64,000 nucleotides of DNA, from NCBI RefSeq assembly GCF_020400605.1, contig NZ_JAINRD010000003.1, positions 310,001-374,000 on the forward strand. Direction: 5' to 3'. Within the stretch, counting starts at the first letter, position 1. Every line of letters starts with the position of its first letter. Below the pieces are notes generated by a model, which worked only from the letters and a program-made list of their open reading frames with translations, was not told where the DNA came from and made no database searches. Both the position numbers and the translations under genes were made by a program. This document shows, one piece after another, positions 56,410-64,000 of this stretch. The DNA comes from Streptomyces aculeolatus (GTDB lineage Bacteria > Actinomycetota > Actinomycetes > Streptomycetales > Streptomycetaceae).

Positions 56410-57552
56410 TCATACGTAGTCGCGGGCCAGAGCCTCCGCCACCGACTCCAGCAGCGGCCCCGCGTCGCGCATCGAGCGCGCGACGTCCGGTTCCACCGCG
56501 GACAGCGCGTACGCCCGCTCGATCCCCGCGGACCGCAGCGCCGCCTCGTCGATCGACAGGCCCCCGCACACCGCCACGACCCGCTTGCCCGCCGCCCGGG
56601 CCGCCGCCGCCACCCCCGCCGGGGCCTTGCCGTGCAGCGTCTGGCGGTCGAGCGACCCCTCCCCGGTGATCACCAGGTCCGCCCGCGCGAGCGCCGCCTC
56701 GAAGCCGAGGACGTCGAGCAGCACCTCGATCCCGGGCCGGAAGACCGCGCCGAGGCCGACGAGCGCCCCGTACCCGATGCCTCCCGCCGCCCCCGCGCCC
56801 GGCTGGAGCGCCAGCGATGCCGCCCGGGGCCCCGCGGCCTGCTCCAGCACCCGCACGTAGTGCGCGAGCGCGGCGTCCAGCGCCTCGACATCGGCCGCGC
56901 TTGCGCCCTTCTGCGGCCCGTAGACCGCCGGCGCCCCGGTCGGCCCCGTCAGCGGGTTGTCGACGTCGCTGGCGAGGACCAGTTCCACGTCGGCGAACCG
57001 CGGGTCGATGCCGCTGAGGTCCGCCCGCGCCAGCCCGGCCAGCGGTCCGCCGCCGGGGCCGACCGCGGCCCCGTCCGCGTCGAGGAAGACCCCGCCCAGC
57101 GCCGCGAGCATGCCCGCGCCGCCGTCGGTGGTCGCGCTGCCGCCGACGCCGAAGACGATGGTCCGCGCCCCGGCGTCGAGCGCCGCGCGCAGGAGTTCGC
57201 CGCTGCCGTACGTGGTGGCGGTGCGCGGCGCGAACCGGCCGGGGGGCAGCAGTTGCAGCCCGGACGCCTCGGCCATCTCGACGACGGCGGTGCCGTCGCG
57301 CAGCGCGTACGCGGCGGTGACGGGTTCGCCGAGCGGCCCGGTGACCCGTGCCTCGCGGCGTTCGAAGCCGGCGGCCAGCGCGGCGGCAACCGTGCCGTCG
57401 CCGCCGTCGGCGACGGGCAGGGACTCGACGGCGAGGTCCGGCGCGACCTTGCGCAGGCCGGCGGTCACCCGCTCGGCGACCTGCGCCGCGGTCAGGGAGC
57501 CCTTGAACTTGTCGGCCGCGATCAGCACCCGGGTCACTGCTGGCTGCGTCAC
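56410..57552 (-). CDS. glycerate kinase (GlxK/GarK family)
   Basis: 380-residue type 1 glycerate kinase that phosphorylates glycerate with ATP. It has VLIAADKFKGSLTAAQVAERV, ESLPVADGGDGTVAAALAAG, FGVGGSATTDGGAGMLAALG, ASDVDNPLTGPTGAPAVYGPQKGA and VITGEGSLDRQTLHGKAP, all family blocks in the expected order. GTG 57552 has AAGGGG six bases upstream; longer in-frame starts add a non-conserved stretch. Monocistronic. The role is glyoxylate/glycerate assimilation or sugar-acid breakdown. Confidence 0.93.
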   Translation of the reverse strand: MTQPAVTRVLIAADKFKGSLTAAQVAERVTAGLRKVAPDLAVESLPVADGGDGTVAAALAAGFERREARVTGPLGEPVTAAYALRDGTAVVEMAEASGLQLLPPGRFAPRTATTYGSGELLRAALDAGARTIVFGVGGSATTDGGAGMLAALGGVFLDADGAAVGPGGGPLAGLARADLSGIDPRFADVELVLASDVDNPLTGPTGAPAVYGPQKGASAADVEALDAALAHYVRVLEQAAGPRAASLALQPGAGAAGGIGYGALVGLGAVFRPGIEVLLDVLGFEAALARADLVITGEGSLDRQTLHGKAPAGVAAAARAAGKRVVAVCGGLSIDEAALRSAGIERAYALSAVEPDVARSMRDAGPLLESVAEALARDYV

Positions 57553-57641
57553 TTTCCGCCCCTTGCTCTGGTCCTGGTCACGCCGCTGCGACCCTATCCG
57601 GACCGCCGCCGCCTTGCCCATTGCGTACGTCACCACGGCGA

Positions 57642-57679
57642 CGGGCCCGGGGCCGGCGCAGCCGCCGTCCCCGGGCCCG
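57642..57679 (-). terminator. hairpin terminator downstream of ogt
   Basis: Perfect 11-bp inverted repeat (57642-57652 and 57669-57679) with a 16-base loop, just after the stop of the leftward ogt gene and before the glycerate kinase promoter region. Confidence 0.75.
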
Positions 57680-57691
57680 TACCGGAACCTC

Positions 57692-58177
57692 TCAGCCCTC
57701 CCGCCGCTCCAGCGCGAGCAGCTGCTTCTTGCGGTCGATCCCGCCCCCGTACCCGGTGAGGCTGCCGTTGGCGCCGACGACGCGGTGGCAGGGGACGATG
57801 ATCCCGACGGGGTTGCGGCCGTTGGCCATGCCGACGGCGCGGGAGGCGGCGGGGTTGCCGACGCGCTCGGCGAGTTCGCCGTAGGAGATCGTCTCGCCGT
57901 ACGGGATCTGCCGCAGCTGCTCCCACACCCGCTGCTGGAACGGCGTGCCGGCCAGGTGCAGCGGCAGGTCGAAGTCGGTGCGCTCCCCGGCGAAGTACGC
58001 GGTGAGCTGCGCGGCGGCCGCCGCGAACGGCGGGTCGGCGGGGTCGGCGGGGGTGCCGAAGGTCTCGTCCGCGGGGCGGTGGCGCTGGTCGGTCATGTAG
58101 AGCCCGGTGAGGCTGTCGTCCTCGGCGACGAGGGTGAGGGGTCCTACGGGGCTGTCGACGGTGGTGTGGGTTCGCAT
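57692..58177 (-). CDS. ogt: methylated-DNA-protein-cysteine methyltransferase
   Basis: 161-residue suicide repair protein that moves methyl groups from O6-methylguanine to its own cysteine in the motif GIIVPCHRVVGANGSLTGYGGG. The DNA-binding wing FQQRVWEQLRQIPYGETISYGELA and the arginine finger SRAVGMANGRNP are intact. ATG 58177 has GGAG eight bases upstream, only a few bases after the stop of the AlkA-type gene, so the two are one repair operon. Confidence 0.94.
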   Translation of the reverse strand: MRTHTTVDSPVGPLTLVAEDDSLTGLYMTDQRHRPADETFGTPADPADPPFAAAAAQLTAYFAGERTDFDLPLHLAGTPFQQRVWEQLRQIPYGETISYGELAERVGNPAASRAVGMANGRNPVGIIVPCHRVVGANGSLTGYGGGIDRKKQLLALERREG

Positions 58178-58182
58178 GTCCT

Positions 58183-59697
58183 TCACTCCGTGGGCATCAG
58201 GTTGATCGGGTGGTCGCCGGCGGGCGGCGCCGCCCAGAGGTACTGCACGGCGTACGCCCGCCAGGGCCGCCAGGCGGCGGAGTGGCGGACGAGCGCCGCG
58301 GGGCTGCCGGGCAGGCCGAGGCCTGCGGCGGCCTTGCGGACGCCGAGGTCGGTGGCCGGGAAGGCGTCGGGGTCGCCGAGGGCGCGCATGGCGACGACCT
58401 CGACGGTCCAGGGGCCGATGCCGGGCAGCTCGGCGAGCTGCCGGCGGGCCTGCTCCCAGTCGCTGCCGCCGCCGAGGTCGAGGTCGCCGGCGGCGAGGGC
58501 GGCGACGAGCGCGGTGAGGGTGGTGCGCCGGGTCTGCGGCATGGCGAGCCGGCCGGGGTCGAGCCGGGCGAGCGCGCCGGGCTCGGGGAAGAGGTGGGTG
58601 AGGCCGCCTTCGGTGTCCTCGATCTCCGTTCCGTACGCGGTCACCAGCCGGCCCGCGTGGGTGCGGGCGGCGGCGGTGGAGACCTGCTGGCCGAGCACGG
58701 CCCGTACGGCGAACTCGGCGCCGTCCGTGGTGCGCGGCACCCGCCGTCCGGGCGCCTTGGCGATCAGCTCGGCGAGCTGGGGGTCGCGGGCGAGCTGCTC
58801 GTCGACGGCGACGGGGTCGGCGTCGAGGTCGAGCAGCCGGCGGCAGCGGCTGATGGCGATGGCGAGGTCGCGCTGGTCGGTGAGGGCGAGGCGGGCCGAG
58901 ATGTAGGGGTGGGGGCCGGGCCGCGGCGTGAGCGCGGCGATGCCGTGCCCGTACGGGAGGCGCAGCGTGCGCCGGTACGCGCCGCCGCGCCACTCCTCGA
59001 CGCCGGGGACGGCGGTGGCGACGAGGTGGCCGAAGAGGTTGTCGGGGGTGAGCGGCTGGCGGAAGGGCAGCCGGAGGCTGATGGCGCCGGGGGCGGTGCC
59101 GGTAACGCCGGTGCCGCCCGTGCCGGCGCGGGTGCGGGTGGCGCGGCGGCGCAGTTCCGTGGGGGCGAGGGCGAAGACCTCCTGGACGGTGTCGTTGAAG
59201 GTGCGGATGGAGGAGAAGCCGGCGGCGAAGGCGACGTCGGCCATGGGCAGCGGGGAGGTCTCGATGAGGACGCGCGCGGTCTGGGCGCGCTGGGCGCGGG
59301 CGAGTGCGAGCGGGCCCGCGCCGAGCTCGGCCCGGAGCTGGCGTTCGACCTGGCGGGTGCTGTAGCCGAGCCGGGCGGCCAGGCCCGCGACGCCGTCGCG
59401 GTCGACGACGCCGTCGGCGATGAGCCGCATGGCGCGGGCGGTGAGGTCGGCCCGGTGGTTCCACTCCGGGGAGCCGGGGCTGGTGTCGGGGCGGCACCGC
59501 TTGCAGGCGCGGAAGCCGGCCTGCTGGGCGGCGGCGGCGCTGGGGTAGAACCGCATGTTCTGCGGCTTGGGCGGGACGACGGGGCAGCTGGGCCGGCAGT
59601 AGATGCCGGTGGTCAGCACCCCGGTGAAGAACCAGCCGTCGAAGCGGGCGTCCTTGGACTGGACGGCCCGTACGCAGCGCTCCGTGTCGGTGAACAT
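58183..59697 (-). CDS. alkA: Ada metal-binding, AraC and AlkA DNA glycosylase fusion
   Basis: 504 residues with four parts. The Ada methyl-phosphotriester sensor has Cys ligands in TTGIYCRPSCPV and FRACKRCRPD. An AraC-type helix-turn-helix follows (VAGLAARLGYSTRQVERQL, ADVAFAAGFSSIRTFNDTVQ). Then comes the AlkA N-terminal domain (RLPFRQPLTPDNLFGHL) and the helix-hairpin-helix glycosylase (LAELPGIGPWTVEVVAMRALGDPDAFPATDLGVRKA with catalytic Asp). It removes 3-methyladenine and should sense methyl damage to induce its own operon. ATG 59697 by family start. It ends six bases before ogt begins. Confidence 0.94.
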   Translation of the reverse strand: MFTDTERCVRAVQSKDARFDGWFFTGVLTTGIYCRPSCPVVPPKPQNMRFYPSAAAAQQAGFRACKRCRPDTSPGSPEWNHRADLTARAMRLIADGVVDRDGVAGLAARLGYSTRQVERQLRAELGAGPLALARAQRAQTARVLIETSPLPMADVAFAAGFSSIRTFNDTVQEVFALAPTELRRRATRTRAGTGGTGVTGTAPGAISLRLPFRQPLTPDNLFGHLVATAVPGVEEWRGGAYRRTLRLPYGHGIAALTPRPGPHPYISARLALTDQRDLAIAISRCRRLLDLDADPVAVDEQLARDPQLAELIAKAPGRRVPRTTDGAEFAVRAVLGQQVSTAAARTHAGRLVTAYGTEIEDTEGGLTHLFPEPGALARLDPGRLAMPQTRRTTLTALVAALAAGDLDLGGGSDWEQARRQLAELPGIGPWTVEVVAMRALGDPDAFPATDLGVRKAAAGLGLPGSPAALVRHSAAWRPWRAYAVQYLWAAPPAGDHPINLMPTE

Positions 59698-59786
59698 GTC
59701 TCCAGACTCGTCCACCGCGGGGGCGAAAGCTAGCGAGAATCCGACATCATGCCCTGCGGCCGCGGCGGGCTCCCGGAGCGCTTCCG

Positions 59787-61202
59787 TCAGCGGGACCGCG
59801 TGAGCGTGCGGAACACCGCGCGGGCCGCGTTGTGGCCGCCCATCCCGTGCACGCCGGGGCCGGGGTACGTGGACGAGGAGCACAGGAAGACACGGGGGTG
59901 CACCGTGGCCCACGGCACCCGGGCGAGCCGGGGGCGCATCAGGGTCTGCATGCCGGAGAACGCGCCGGCGGCGATGTCGCCGCCGACGTAGTTGGCGTTG
60001 CGCGCGGCCAGTTGGGGCGGTCCGGCGGTGGCGCGGGCCAGCACGAGGTCGCGGAATCCGGGGGCGAAGCGCTCCAGCTGCCGTTCGATGACGTCGGTGG
60101 CGTCGCCTTCCCAGCTGTTGGGCACGTGCCCGTAGACCCAGAAGGTGTGCTTGCCCTCGGGCGCGCGGGTGCGGTCGGCGATGGTGGGCTGGCAGGTGAT
60201 GAGGAACGGCACGGAGGGCTCGACGCCGTGCACGGCGGCGTCGAGGGCCGCGCCGATCTCGCCCTCGGTGGGCCCGACGTGCACGGTCGTGGCGCGCCGC
60301 GCCTCCTCGGAGGTCCACGGCATCGGCCCGTCCAGGGCGTAGTCGATCTTGAACACCGACGGCCCGTAGCGGAAGCCGTCGTACGCGCCGCCGAGCCCGG
60401 CGATGCGCGCCAGCGCGGTCGGGGTGGTGTCGAAGACGTACGCGCGCGCCGGGGGCAGCTCGTCCAGCCGCTTGACCTCGATCCCGGTGTGGATCTCCCC
60501 GCCCAGCTCGCGCAGGTACGCGGCGAGGGCGTCGGAGATGGCCTGCGAGCCGCCGCGGGCCACCGGCCAGCCGACGGCGTGCCCGGCGAGCGCGAAGGTC
60601 AGGGCCATGGCCGCGGTGATCGGCGTGTGCAGCGGGGCGATGGCGTGCGCGGCGAGGCCGGCGATCATGCCGCGGGCGTGCGCGCCGTCGAAGCGGCGGT
60701 TGAGCAGCGACGCGGGCATCGCGAGCTGGCCGAGCCGCAGGAGGGTGACGGGGTCGCGGGGCACGGAGCGCAGCGAGGCGGTGAAGAAGTCCCAGGACAG
60801 CGTCTCCCACTTGCCGAGGAACGGCTCGACCAGCCGCCGGTAGACGCCCGCGTCGCGGGGGCCGAGCGACGTCGCCGTCTCGCCCACGGAGCGGGAGAGG
60901 ACGGCCGCGGAGCCGTCGGGGAACGGGTGCGCCATGGCCAGTTCGCTGTGCACCCACTCCAGCCCGTGGTCGGCCAGCGGGAGTTCGCGGAAGACCGGGG
61001 AGCCGATGCCGAACGGGTGGGCGGCCGAGCACGGGTCGTGCCGGAAGCCCGGCAGGGTCAGCTCGGCGGTGCTCGCCCCGCCGCCGATGGAGTCGCGGGC
61101 CTCGAAAACCTCGACCGTGAAGCCGCGCCGGGCGAGCTCGACGGCGGCGGTCAGCCCGTTGGGCCCCGCACCTACGACCACCACGTCGACCAGTGTCGTC
61201 AT
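59787..61202 (-). CDS. phytoene-desaturase-like FAD-dependent oxidoreductase
   Basis: 471-residue flavoprotein of the CrtI/PDSH family. The N-terminal dinucleotide motif is [21 protein letters not shown], followed by [16 protein letters not shown]. The middle has [27 protein letters not shown], and the C-terminal FAD-contact motif is [15 protein letters not shown]. It resembles the pyridine nucleotide-disulphide oxidoreductase domain protein 2 group more than carotenoid desaturases, and no carotenoid genes are near. ATG 61202, as the GTG at 61214 overlaps the GGGAG site. Substrate unknown. Confidence 0.85.
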   Translation of the reverse strand: MTTLVDVVVVGAGPNGLTAAVELARRGFTVEVFEARDSIGGGASTAELTLPGFRHDPCSAAHPFGIGSPVFRELPLADHGLEWVHSELAMAHPFPDGSAAVLSRSVGETATSLGPRDAGVYRRLVEPFLGKWETLSWDFFTASLRSVPRDPVTLLRLGQLAMPASLLNRRFDGAHARGMIAGLAAHAIAPLHTPITAAMALTFALAGHAVGWPVARGGSQAISDALAAYLRELGGEIHTGIEVKRLDELPPARAYVFDTTPTALARIAGLGGAYDGFRYGPSVFKIDYALDGPMPWTSEEARRATTVHVGPTEGEIGAALDAAVHGVEPSVPFLITCQPTIADRTRAPEGKHTFWVYGHVPNSWEGDATDVIERQLERFAPGFRDLVLARATAGPPQLAARNANYVGGDIAAGAFSGMQTLMRPRLARVPWATVHPRVFLCSSSTYPGPGVHGMGGHNAARAVFRTLTRSR

Positions 61203-61296
61203 CCGCCTCGCCACTCCCGTCGTCGCTGACTGGGCTCAGGGCTCTTCCGGTGGAACATCCCGGGCCGGGCCCGCCCGATCCGGCAGATCCACCACC

Positions 61297-62157
61297 CTAG
61301 AGGGCCGTCCCCGGTACGCCGCGGCCCGGTCCGGCCAGCAGGGCAAGGATATGCCGCGCCGTCTCCGCGTCCCGCGCCGCGGTGAACGGCAGGGCGTTGC
61401 CGCCGGCCACCCGGAACGGCTCCCCCGCGACGGTGCCGCTGGCGCCGCCCGCCTCGGCGACGAGCAGCAGACCGGCGGCGTGGTCCCAGGGCTTCTCCCA
61501 GGAGAACGCGACGGCGTCGATCTCGCCGCGGGCCACGGACAGGTAGTCGTGCCCGGCGGAGCCGCAGGGCCGGGCCCGTACCCCGGGGACGTCGAGACGG
61601 GCGAGGGCGCGCTTCTCGGCGTCGGTGGTGAAGTCGTGGTGGGAGACCGCGACGTCCAGCTCGTGCCCGGGCTCGGGCACGCCGGCGTGCAGCTCCTCGC
61701 CGCCGACGAGGTGCGCGCCGCCGCCGCGGCGGGCGACGGCCATGAGGTCCTTGGCCGGCAGGTACGTCCAGGAGACCAGCACCTCGCCGCGGTGCGCGAG
61801 GGCGACGAGCATGCAGAAGCCGGGTTCGCCGCGGACGAACTGCCGGGTGCCGTCGACGGGGTCCACGATCCACACCGGCGCGTCCCCGCGCAGCGCGGCG
61901 AGCCGGCCGGGGTCGGCGTGCGTGCCCTCCTCGCCGACGAGCACGGAGCCGGGCAGCAGCGCGGTGAGGTTGCGCTCCAGGTGCAGCTCGGCCCGCTGGT
62001 CGGCGACCGTGACCAGGTCGTGCGGGCCGTCCTTCTGCGTGATCTCGTCCGCGCCGAGCTGCCGGAAGCGGGGCATGACCTCCTCGGCCGCCGCCTTGCG
62101 CAGGGCGTCCTCGACCCGGTCGAGGGCGTCGGCGGACGCCACGAAGTCGTCGATCAT
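61297..62157 (-). CDS. inositol monophosphatase-family phosphatase
   Basis: 286-residue Mg/Li-sensitive phosphatase. The metal-binding motifs are LVGEEGTHAD, IVDPVDGTRQFVRGEPGF and WEKPWDHAAGLLLVAEAGG. Candidates are inositol-1-phosphatase, histidinol-phosphatase (HisN) or 3'-phosphoadenosine phosphatase; sequence alone does not decide. ATG 62157. It diverges from the sirtuin gene. No his or inositol genes are nearby. Confidence 0.9.
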   Translation of the reverse strand: MIDDFVASADALDRVEDALRKAAAEEVMPRFRQLGADEITQKDGPHDLVTVADQRAELHLERNLTALLPGSVLVGEEGTHADPGRLAALRGDAPVWIVDPVDGTRQFVRGEPGFCMLVALAHRGEVLVSWTYLPAKDLMAVARRGGGAHLVGGEELHAGVPEPGHELDVAVSHHDFTTDAEKRALARLDVPGVRARPCGSAGHDYLSVARGEIDAVAFSWEKPWDHAAGLLLVAEAGGASGTVAGEPFRVAGGNALPFTAARDAETARHILALLAGPGRGVPGTAL

Positions 62158-62228
62158 ATGTCCATCGAACCATGCGGGAGCGCCGGACGCGGAATGCGGT
62201 CGAGGGCTGGGACCGGCACCGGGCAGGG

Positions 62229-62284
62229 CCCCGCGCCCCGCGCCCCGCGCCTCGCGGACGGACGCGCCGGCCGGGCGTCCGCGA
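62229..62284. repeat. CCCCGCG tandem repeat and adjacent hairpin
   Basis: Three direct CCCCGCG units plus CCTCGCG (about 62229-62256) run into a perfect 9-bp inverted repeat (62252-62260 and 62276-62284), with AAAAA continuing after the right arm. The A run is on the wrong strand side for a rightward terminator, and there is no gene for it to end in the leftward direction. Possibly a regulatory structure of the IMPase/sirtuin divergon. Confidence 0.4.
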
Positions 62285-62318
62285 AAAAAGCCGGGCGCGG
62301 CCGGGAGGGCGCGGGCCC

Positions 62319-62330
62319 TACCCTGTGCGC
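62319..62330 (+). promoter_or_regulatory. leaderless -10 box of the sirtuin gene
   Basis: TACCCT (62319-62324) ends six bases before the ATG at 62331. No ribosome binding site is adjacent, so the transcript is probably leaderless. No -35 consensus is visible. Confidence 0.5.
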
Positions 62331-63098
62331 ATGTCCGAGGCGACGGAGGGTGCGGGGCGGCGGCCGCTGGTGGCGATCCTCAGCGGCGCCGGGATCTCCA
62401 CGGACTCCGGCATCCCCGACTACCGCGGCCCGAACGGGCTCTGGCGGCGGGACCCGGAGGCGCAGAGGCTCGTCACGTACGCCGACTACATGGCCGACCC
62501 CGAGGTCAGGCGCCGCTCCTGGCTGATGCGCCGCGACGCCGCCGCCCGCGACCCCCGCCCCAACGCCGCGCACACGGCCGTCGCCGAGCTGGCCCGCGCG
62601 GGGACGCCGGTGCGGGTGGTCACGCAGAACGTCGACGGGCTGCACCAGCTCGCGGGGCTGCCCGACCGCAAGGTGCTGGAGCTGCACGGCTCGTCCCGTA
62701 CCGCGGTGTGCACGGCCTGCCCGTGGCGCGGGCCGATGTCGGAGGCGCTGCGGCGGGTGGCGGCCGGTGAGCCGGACCCGCCGTGCCGGGAGTGCGGCGG
62801 GATCCTGAAGTCGGCGACGGTGATGTTCGGCCAGGCGCTGGACCCGGAGGTCCTGGCCACGGCGGTGGCGGTGGCCGAGGCGGCGGACGTCTTCCTGGCG
62901 GTGGGCAGCAGCCTCCAGGTCCAGCCGGCGGCCTCCCTCGCGGGCCGCGCGGCGGCCGCGGGAGCCCGGCTGGTCGTCGTCAACGCCGAGCCCACCCCGT
63001 ACGACCACCTCGCGGCCGAGGTGGTCCGCAGGCCCATCGGCGAAGCCCTGCCGCCCCTGCTGGCGCGCCTGTCCCCGTCTCCCGGAAAGAGCGATTGA
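62331..63098 (+). CDS. Sir2-family NAD-dependent protein deacylase
   Basis: 255-residue sirtuin that removes acyl groups from lysines and uses NAD. Motifs are LSGAGISTDSGIPDYRG, TQNVDGLHQLAG, catalytic His in LELHGSSRTAVCTAC, zinc Cys pairs CTAC and CREC, VMFGQALD, AVGSSLQVQPAASL and VVVNAEPTPYD. In actinomycetes such enzymes control acyl-CoA synthetases. ATG 62331 looks leaderless. It converges with the permease gene after an 89-bp gap in which I see no strong hairpin. Confidence 0.93.
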   Translation: MSEATEGAGRRPLVAILSGAGISTDSGIPDYRGPNGLWRRDPEAQRLVTYADYMADPEVRRRSWLMRRDAAARDPRPNAAHTAVAELARAGTPVRVVTQNVDGLHQLAGLPDRKVLELHGSSRTAVCTACPWRGPMSEALRRVAAGEPDPPCRECGGILKSATVMFGQALDPEVLATAVAVAEAADVFLAVGSSLQVQPAASLAGRAAAAGARLVVVNAEPTPYDHLAAEVVRRPIGEALPPLLARLSPSPGKSD

Positions 63099-63187
63099 AG
63101 ACCGAGCCCGGCGGGAGGCTTCCGGCAGCCGCCCTCCCGCGCCGACGCGCCGGACGAGGACTGGGCGTCGCGTGCGCCCCCGGCCGC

Positions 63188-64000
63188 TCACGGCGTCGGG
63201 GCGTGCTTCCTCCGTGCTCCGGACATCAGTGCCGTGTACAGGATCAGCGACGTGCCCAGGCCCACCGCCCAGCCGTAGTCCGCCAGCGGCTTCAGGAACG
63301 GGATCAGGCCGTCCTCGGGGTACGGTCCTGAGGCGCCCGCGTCGGTGTGGGAGCCGCCGACGGCCAGCAGGCCGCCGACCGCGAAGGCCAGCACGCCGCG
63401 CCAGTTCCAGCCGCCCGTGTACCAGTACGCGCCGTCGCGGCGGTACAGGTCGGGCAGGGCCAGCGCGGTGCGGCGGACGAGCCAGTAGTCGGCGATCAGC
63501 ACGCCGGCGACCGCGCCCAGCAGGCCGCCGTAGGTGCCGAGCCAGACGAAGATGTAGATGTCCGGGTTGGCGATCAGCTCCCACGGGAACATCAGCATGC
63601 CCGCGGTGCAGGCGATCAGCGATCCGGTGCGGAAGCTGATGGCCTTCGGCGCCAGGTTGGACAGGTCGTACGCCGGACTGACCAGGTTGGCGGCGACGTT
63701 CGTGGTCAGGGTGGCGAGCAGGATGACGAACAGGGCGAAGGCGATGCCCAGTTTGGTGTCCATGCGCGCGGCCAGCTCCGCCGGTTCCCAGATCGGCTTG
63801 CCGTAGACCGCCTGCGAGCCGGAGGTGACCAGCACGGACAGCAGCGCGAACGCGGCCATCGTGGTGGGCAGTCCGAGGGACTGGCCCCATATCTGCGCGC
63901 GCTGGCCGGCGCCGAAGCGGGTGAAGTCCGGGATGTTCAGCGACAGCGTCGACCAGAAGCCGATCATGCCCATGAGGGCGGGGAAGAACACCTTCCAGAA
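63188..64000 (-). CDS. NCS1-family purine/pyrimidine/allantoin permease (5' part beyond window)
   Basis: C-terminal 270 residues of a 12-helix sodium- or proton-coupled transporter for nucleobases or hydantoins; the start lies beyond base 64000. Family features are FWSTLSLNIPDFTRFG, GQSLGLPTTMAAFALL, TLTTNVAANLVSPAYDLSNLAP and the late ANPDIYIFVWLGTYGGLLGAVAGVLIADYWLVRR. The tail ends in ARRKHAPTP. A permease of this type usually belongs with purine or hydantoin catabolism, but the adjoining genes are outside the window. Confidence 0.88.
   Translation of the reverse strand, partial: FWKVFFPALMGMIGFWSTLSLNIPDFTRFGAGQRAQIWGQSLGLPTTMAAFALLSVLVTSGSQAVYGKPIWEPAELAARMDTKLGIAFALFVILLATLTTNVAANLVSPAYDLSNLAPKAISFRTGSLIACTAGMLMFPWELIANPDIYIFVWLGTYGGLLGAVAGVLIADYWLVRRTALALPDLYRRDGAYWYTGGWNWRGVLAFAVGGLLAVGGSHTDAGASGPYPEDGLIPFLKPLADYGWAVGLGTSLILYTALMSGARRKHAPTP

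Noticed and set aside
62252..62290. Rho-independent terminator upstream of the sirtuin gene
   Set aside because: The hairpin is followed by A bases on the plus strand, and no gene ends there in either direction, so a terminator role is not supported.
1..64000. CRISPR arrays, tRNA or rRNA genes, insertion sequences, phage or conjugative elements
   Set aside because: No regularly spaced repeats with spacers, no cloverleaf with a GGTTCGA arm, no transposase or integrase motifs and no flanking repeats were found by reading.

Overview
The window is a 64-kb piece of a very high-GC actinomycete chromosome, almost certainly Streptomyces or a close relative. The evidence is near-saturated G/C at third codon positions, frequent GTG and TTG starts backed by good ribosome binding sites, likely leaderless promoters (a TAnnnT box 6-8 bases before the ATG), MmyB-type XRE regulators, a DasR-type palindrome, and the ethylmalonyl-CoA block followed by psd-pssA. 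From memory, that block has the same order in S. coelicolor. I see no rRNA, tRNA, insertion sequence, prophage or CRISPR array. The window reads as ordinary chromosome with some accessory spice.

Layout. 0-9.8 kb: secreted M23 peptidase, small lipoprotein, lipase-maturation-factor-like membrane protein, XRE regulator divergent from a sugar-epimerase-like reductase, long-chain acyl-CoA ligase, aldo/keto reductase, tyrosine/lipid phosphatase, pterin dehydratase and a second XRE regulator. 9.8-14.5 kb: two tandem paralogous Tat-type sulfatases. They share an upstream element, a TTG start and a TTA codon at residue 20. 14.5-23 kb: LysR regulator with its operator, membrane phosphodiesterase, an MBL-hydrolase/DedA pair, and a coupled pair of a NAPE-PLD-like MBL enzyme with an aminotransferase-fold protein that has no lysine at all. 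23-28.7 kb: methyltransferase, two VOC proteins, acetyltransferase, HNH nuclease, PLP decarboxylase divergent from a LysR regulator, LapA-like protein.

28.7-34.7 kb: an operon read leftward (M55 aminopeptidase, M20 peptidase, S9-S66 fusion peptidase, DinB protein) behind a DasR-like palindrome. This fits salvage of D-amino-acid or murein peptides. 34.9-39.4 kb: a DHA2 exporter with three C-terminal Ig-like domains, a radical-SAM protein behind a LexA box, and a HEAT-repeat protein. 39.8-49 kb: ethylmalonyl-CoA pathway (duplicated 3-hydroxyacyl-CoA dehydrogenase, TetR, crotonyl-CoA carboxylase/reductase, ethylmalonyl-CoA mutase, malyl-CoA lyase, mesaconyl-CoA hydratase, methylsuccinyl-CoA dehydrogenase). 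The last five are translationally coupled or nearly so. 49.2-50.7 kb: psd and pssA for phosphatidylethanolamine. 50.9-53.9 kb: secreted M4 protease divergent from a LysR paralogue. 54-64 kb: XRE/SDR divergon with a DsbA-like protein, glycerate kinase, alkylation-repair pair (AlkA-type fusion plus Ogt), FAD oxidoreductase, inositol-phosphatase-like enzyme, sirtuin, and a truncated NCS1 permease.

The strongest leads are the paired TTA-containing sulfatases with a shared promoter element, the lysine-free aminotransferase homologue coupled to an MBL hydrolase, and the peptide-salvage operon that combines a fused S9-S66 enzyme with a DasR-type site. All functions are read from sequence by eye. No database search was run.
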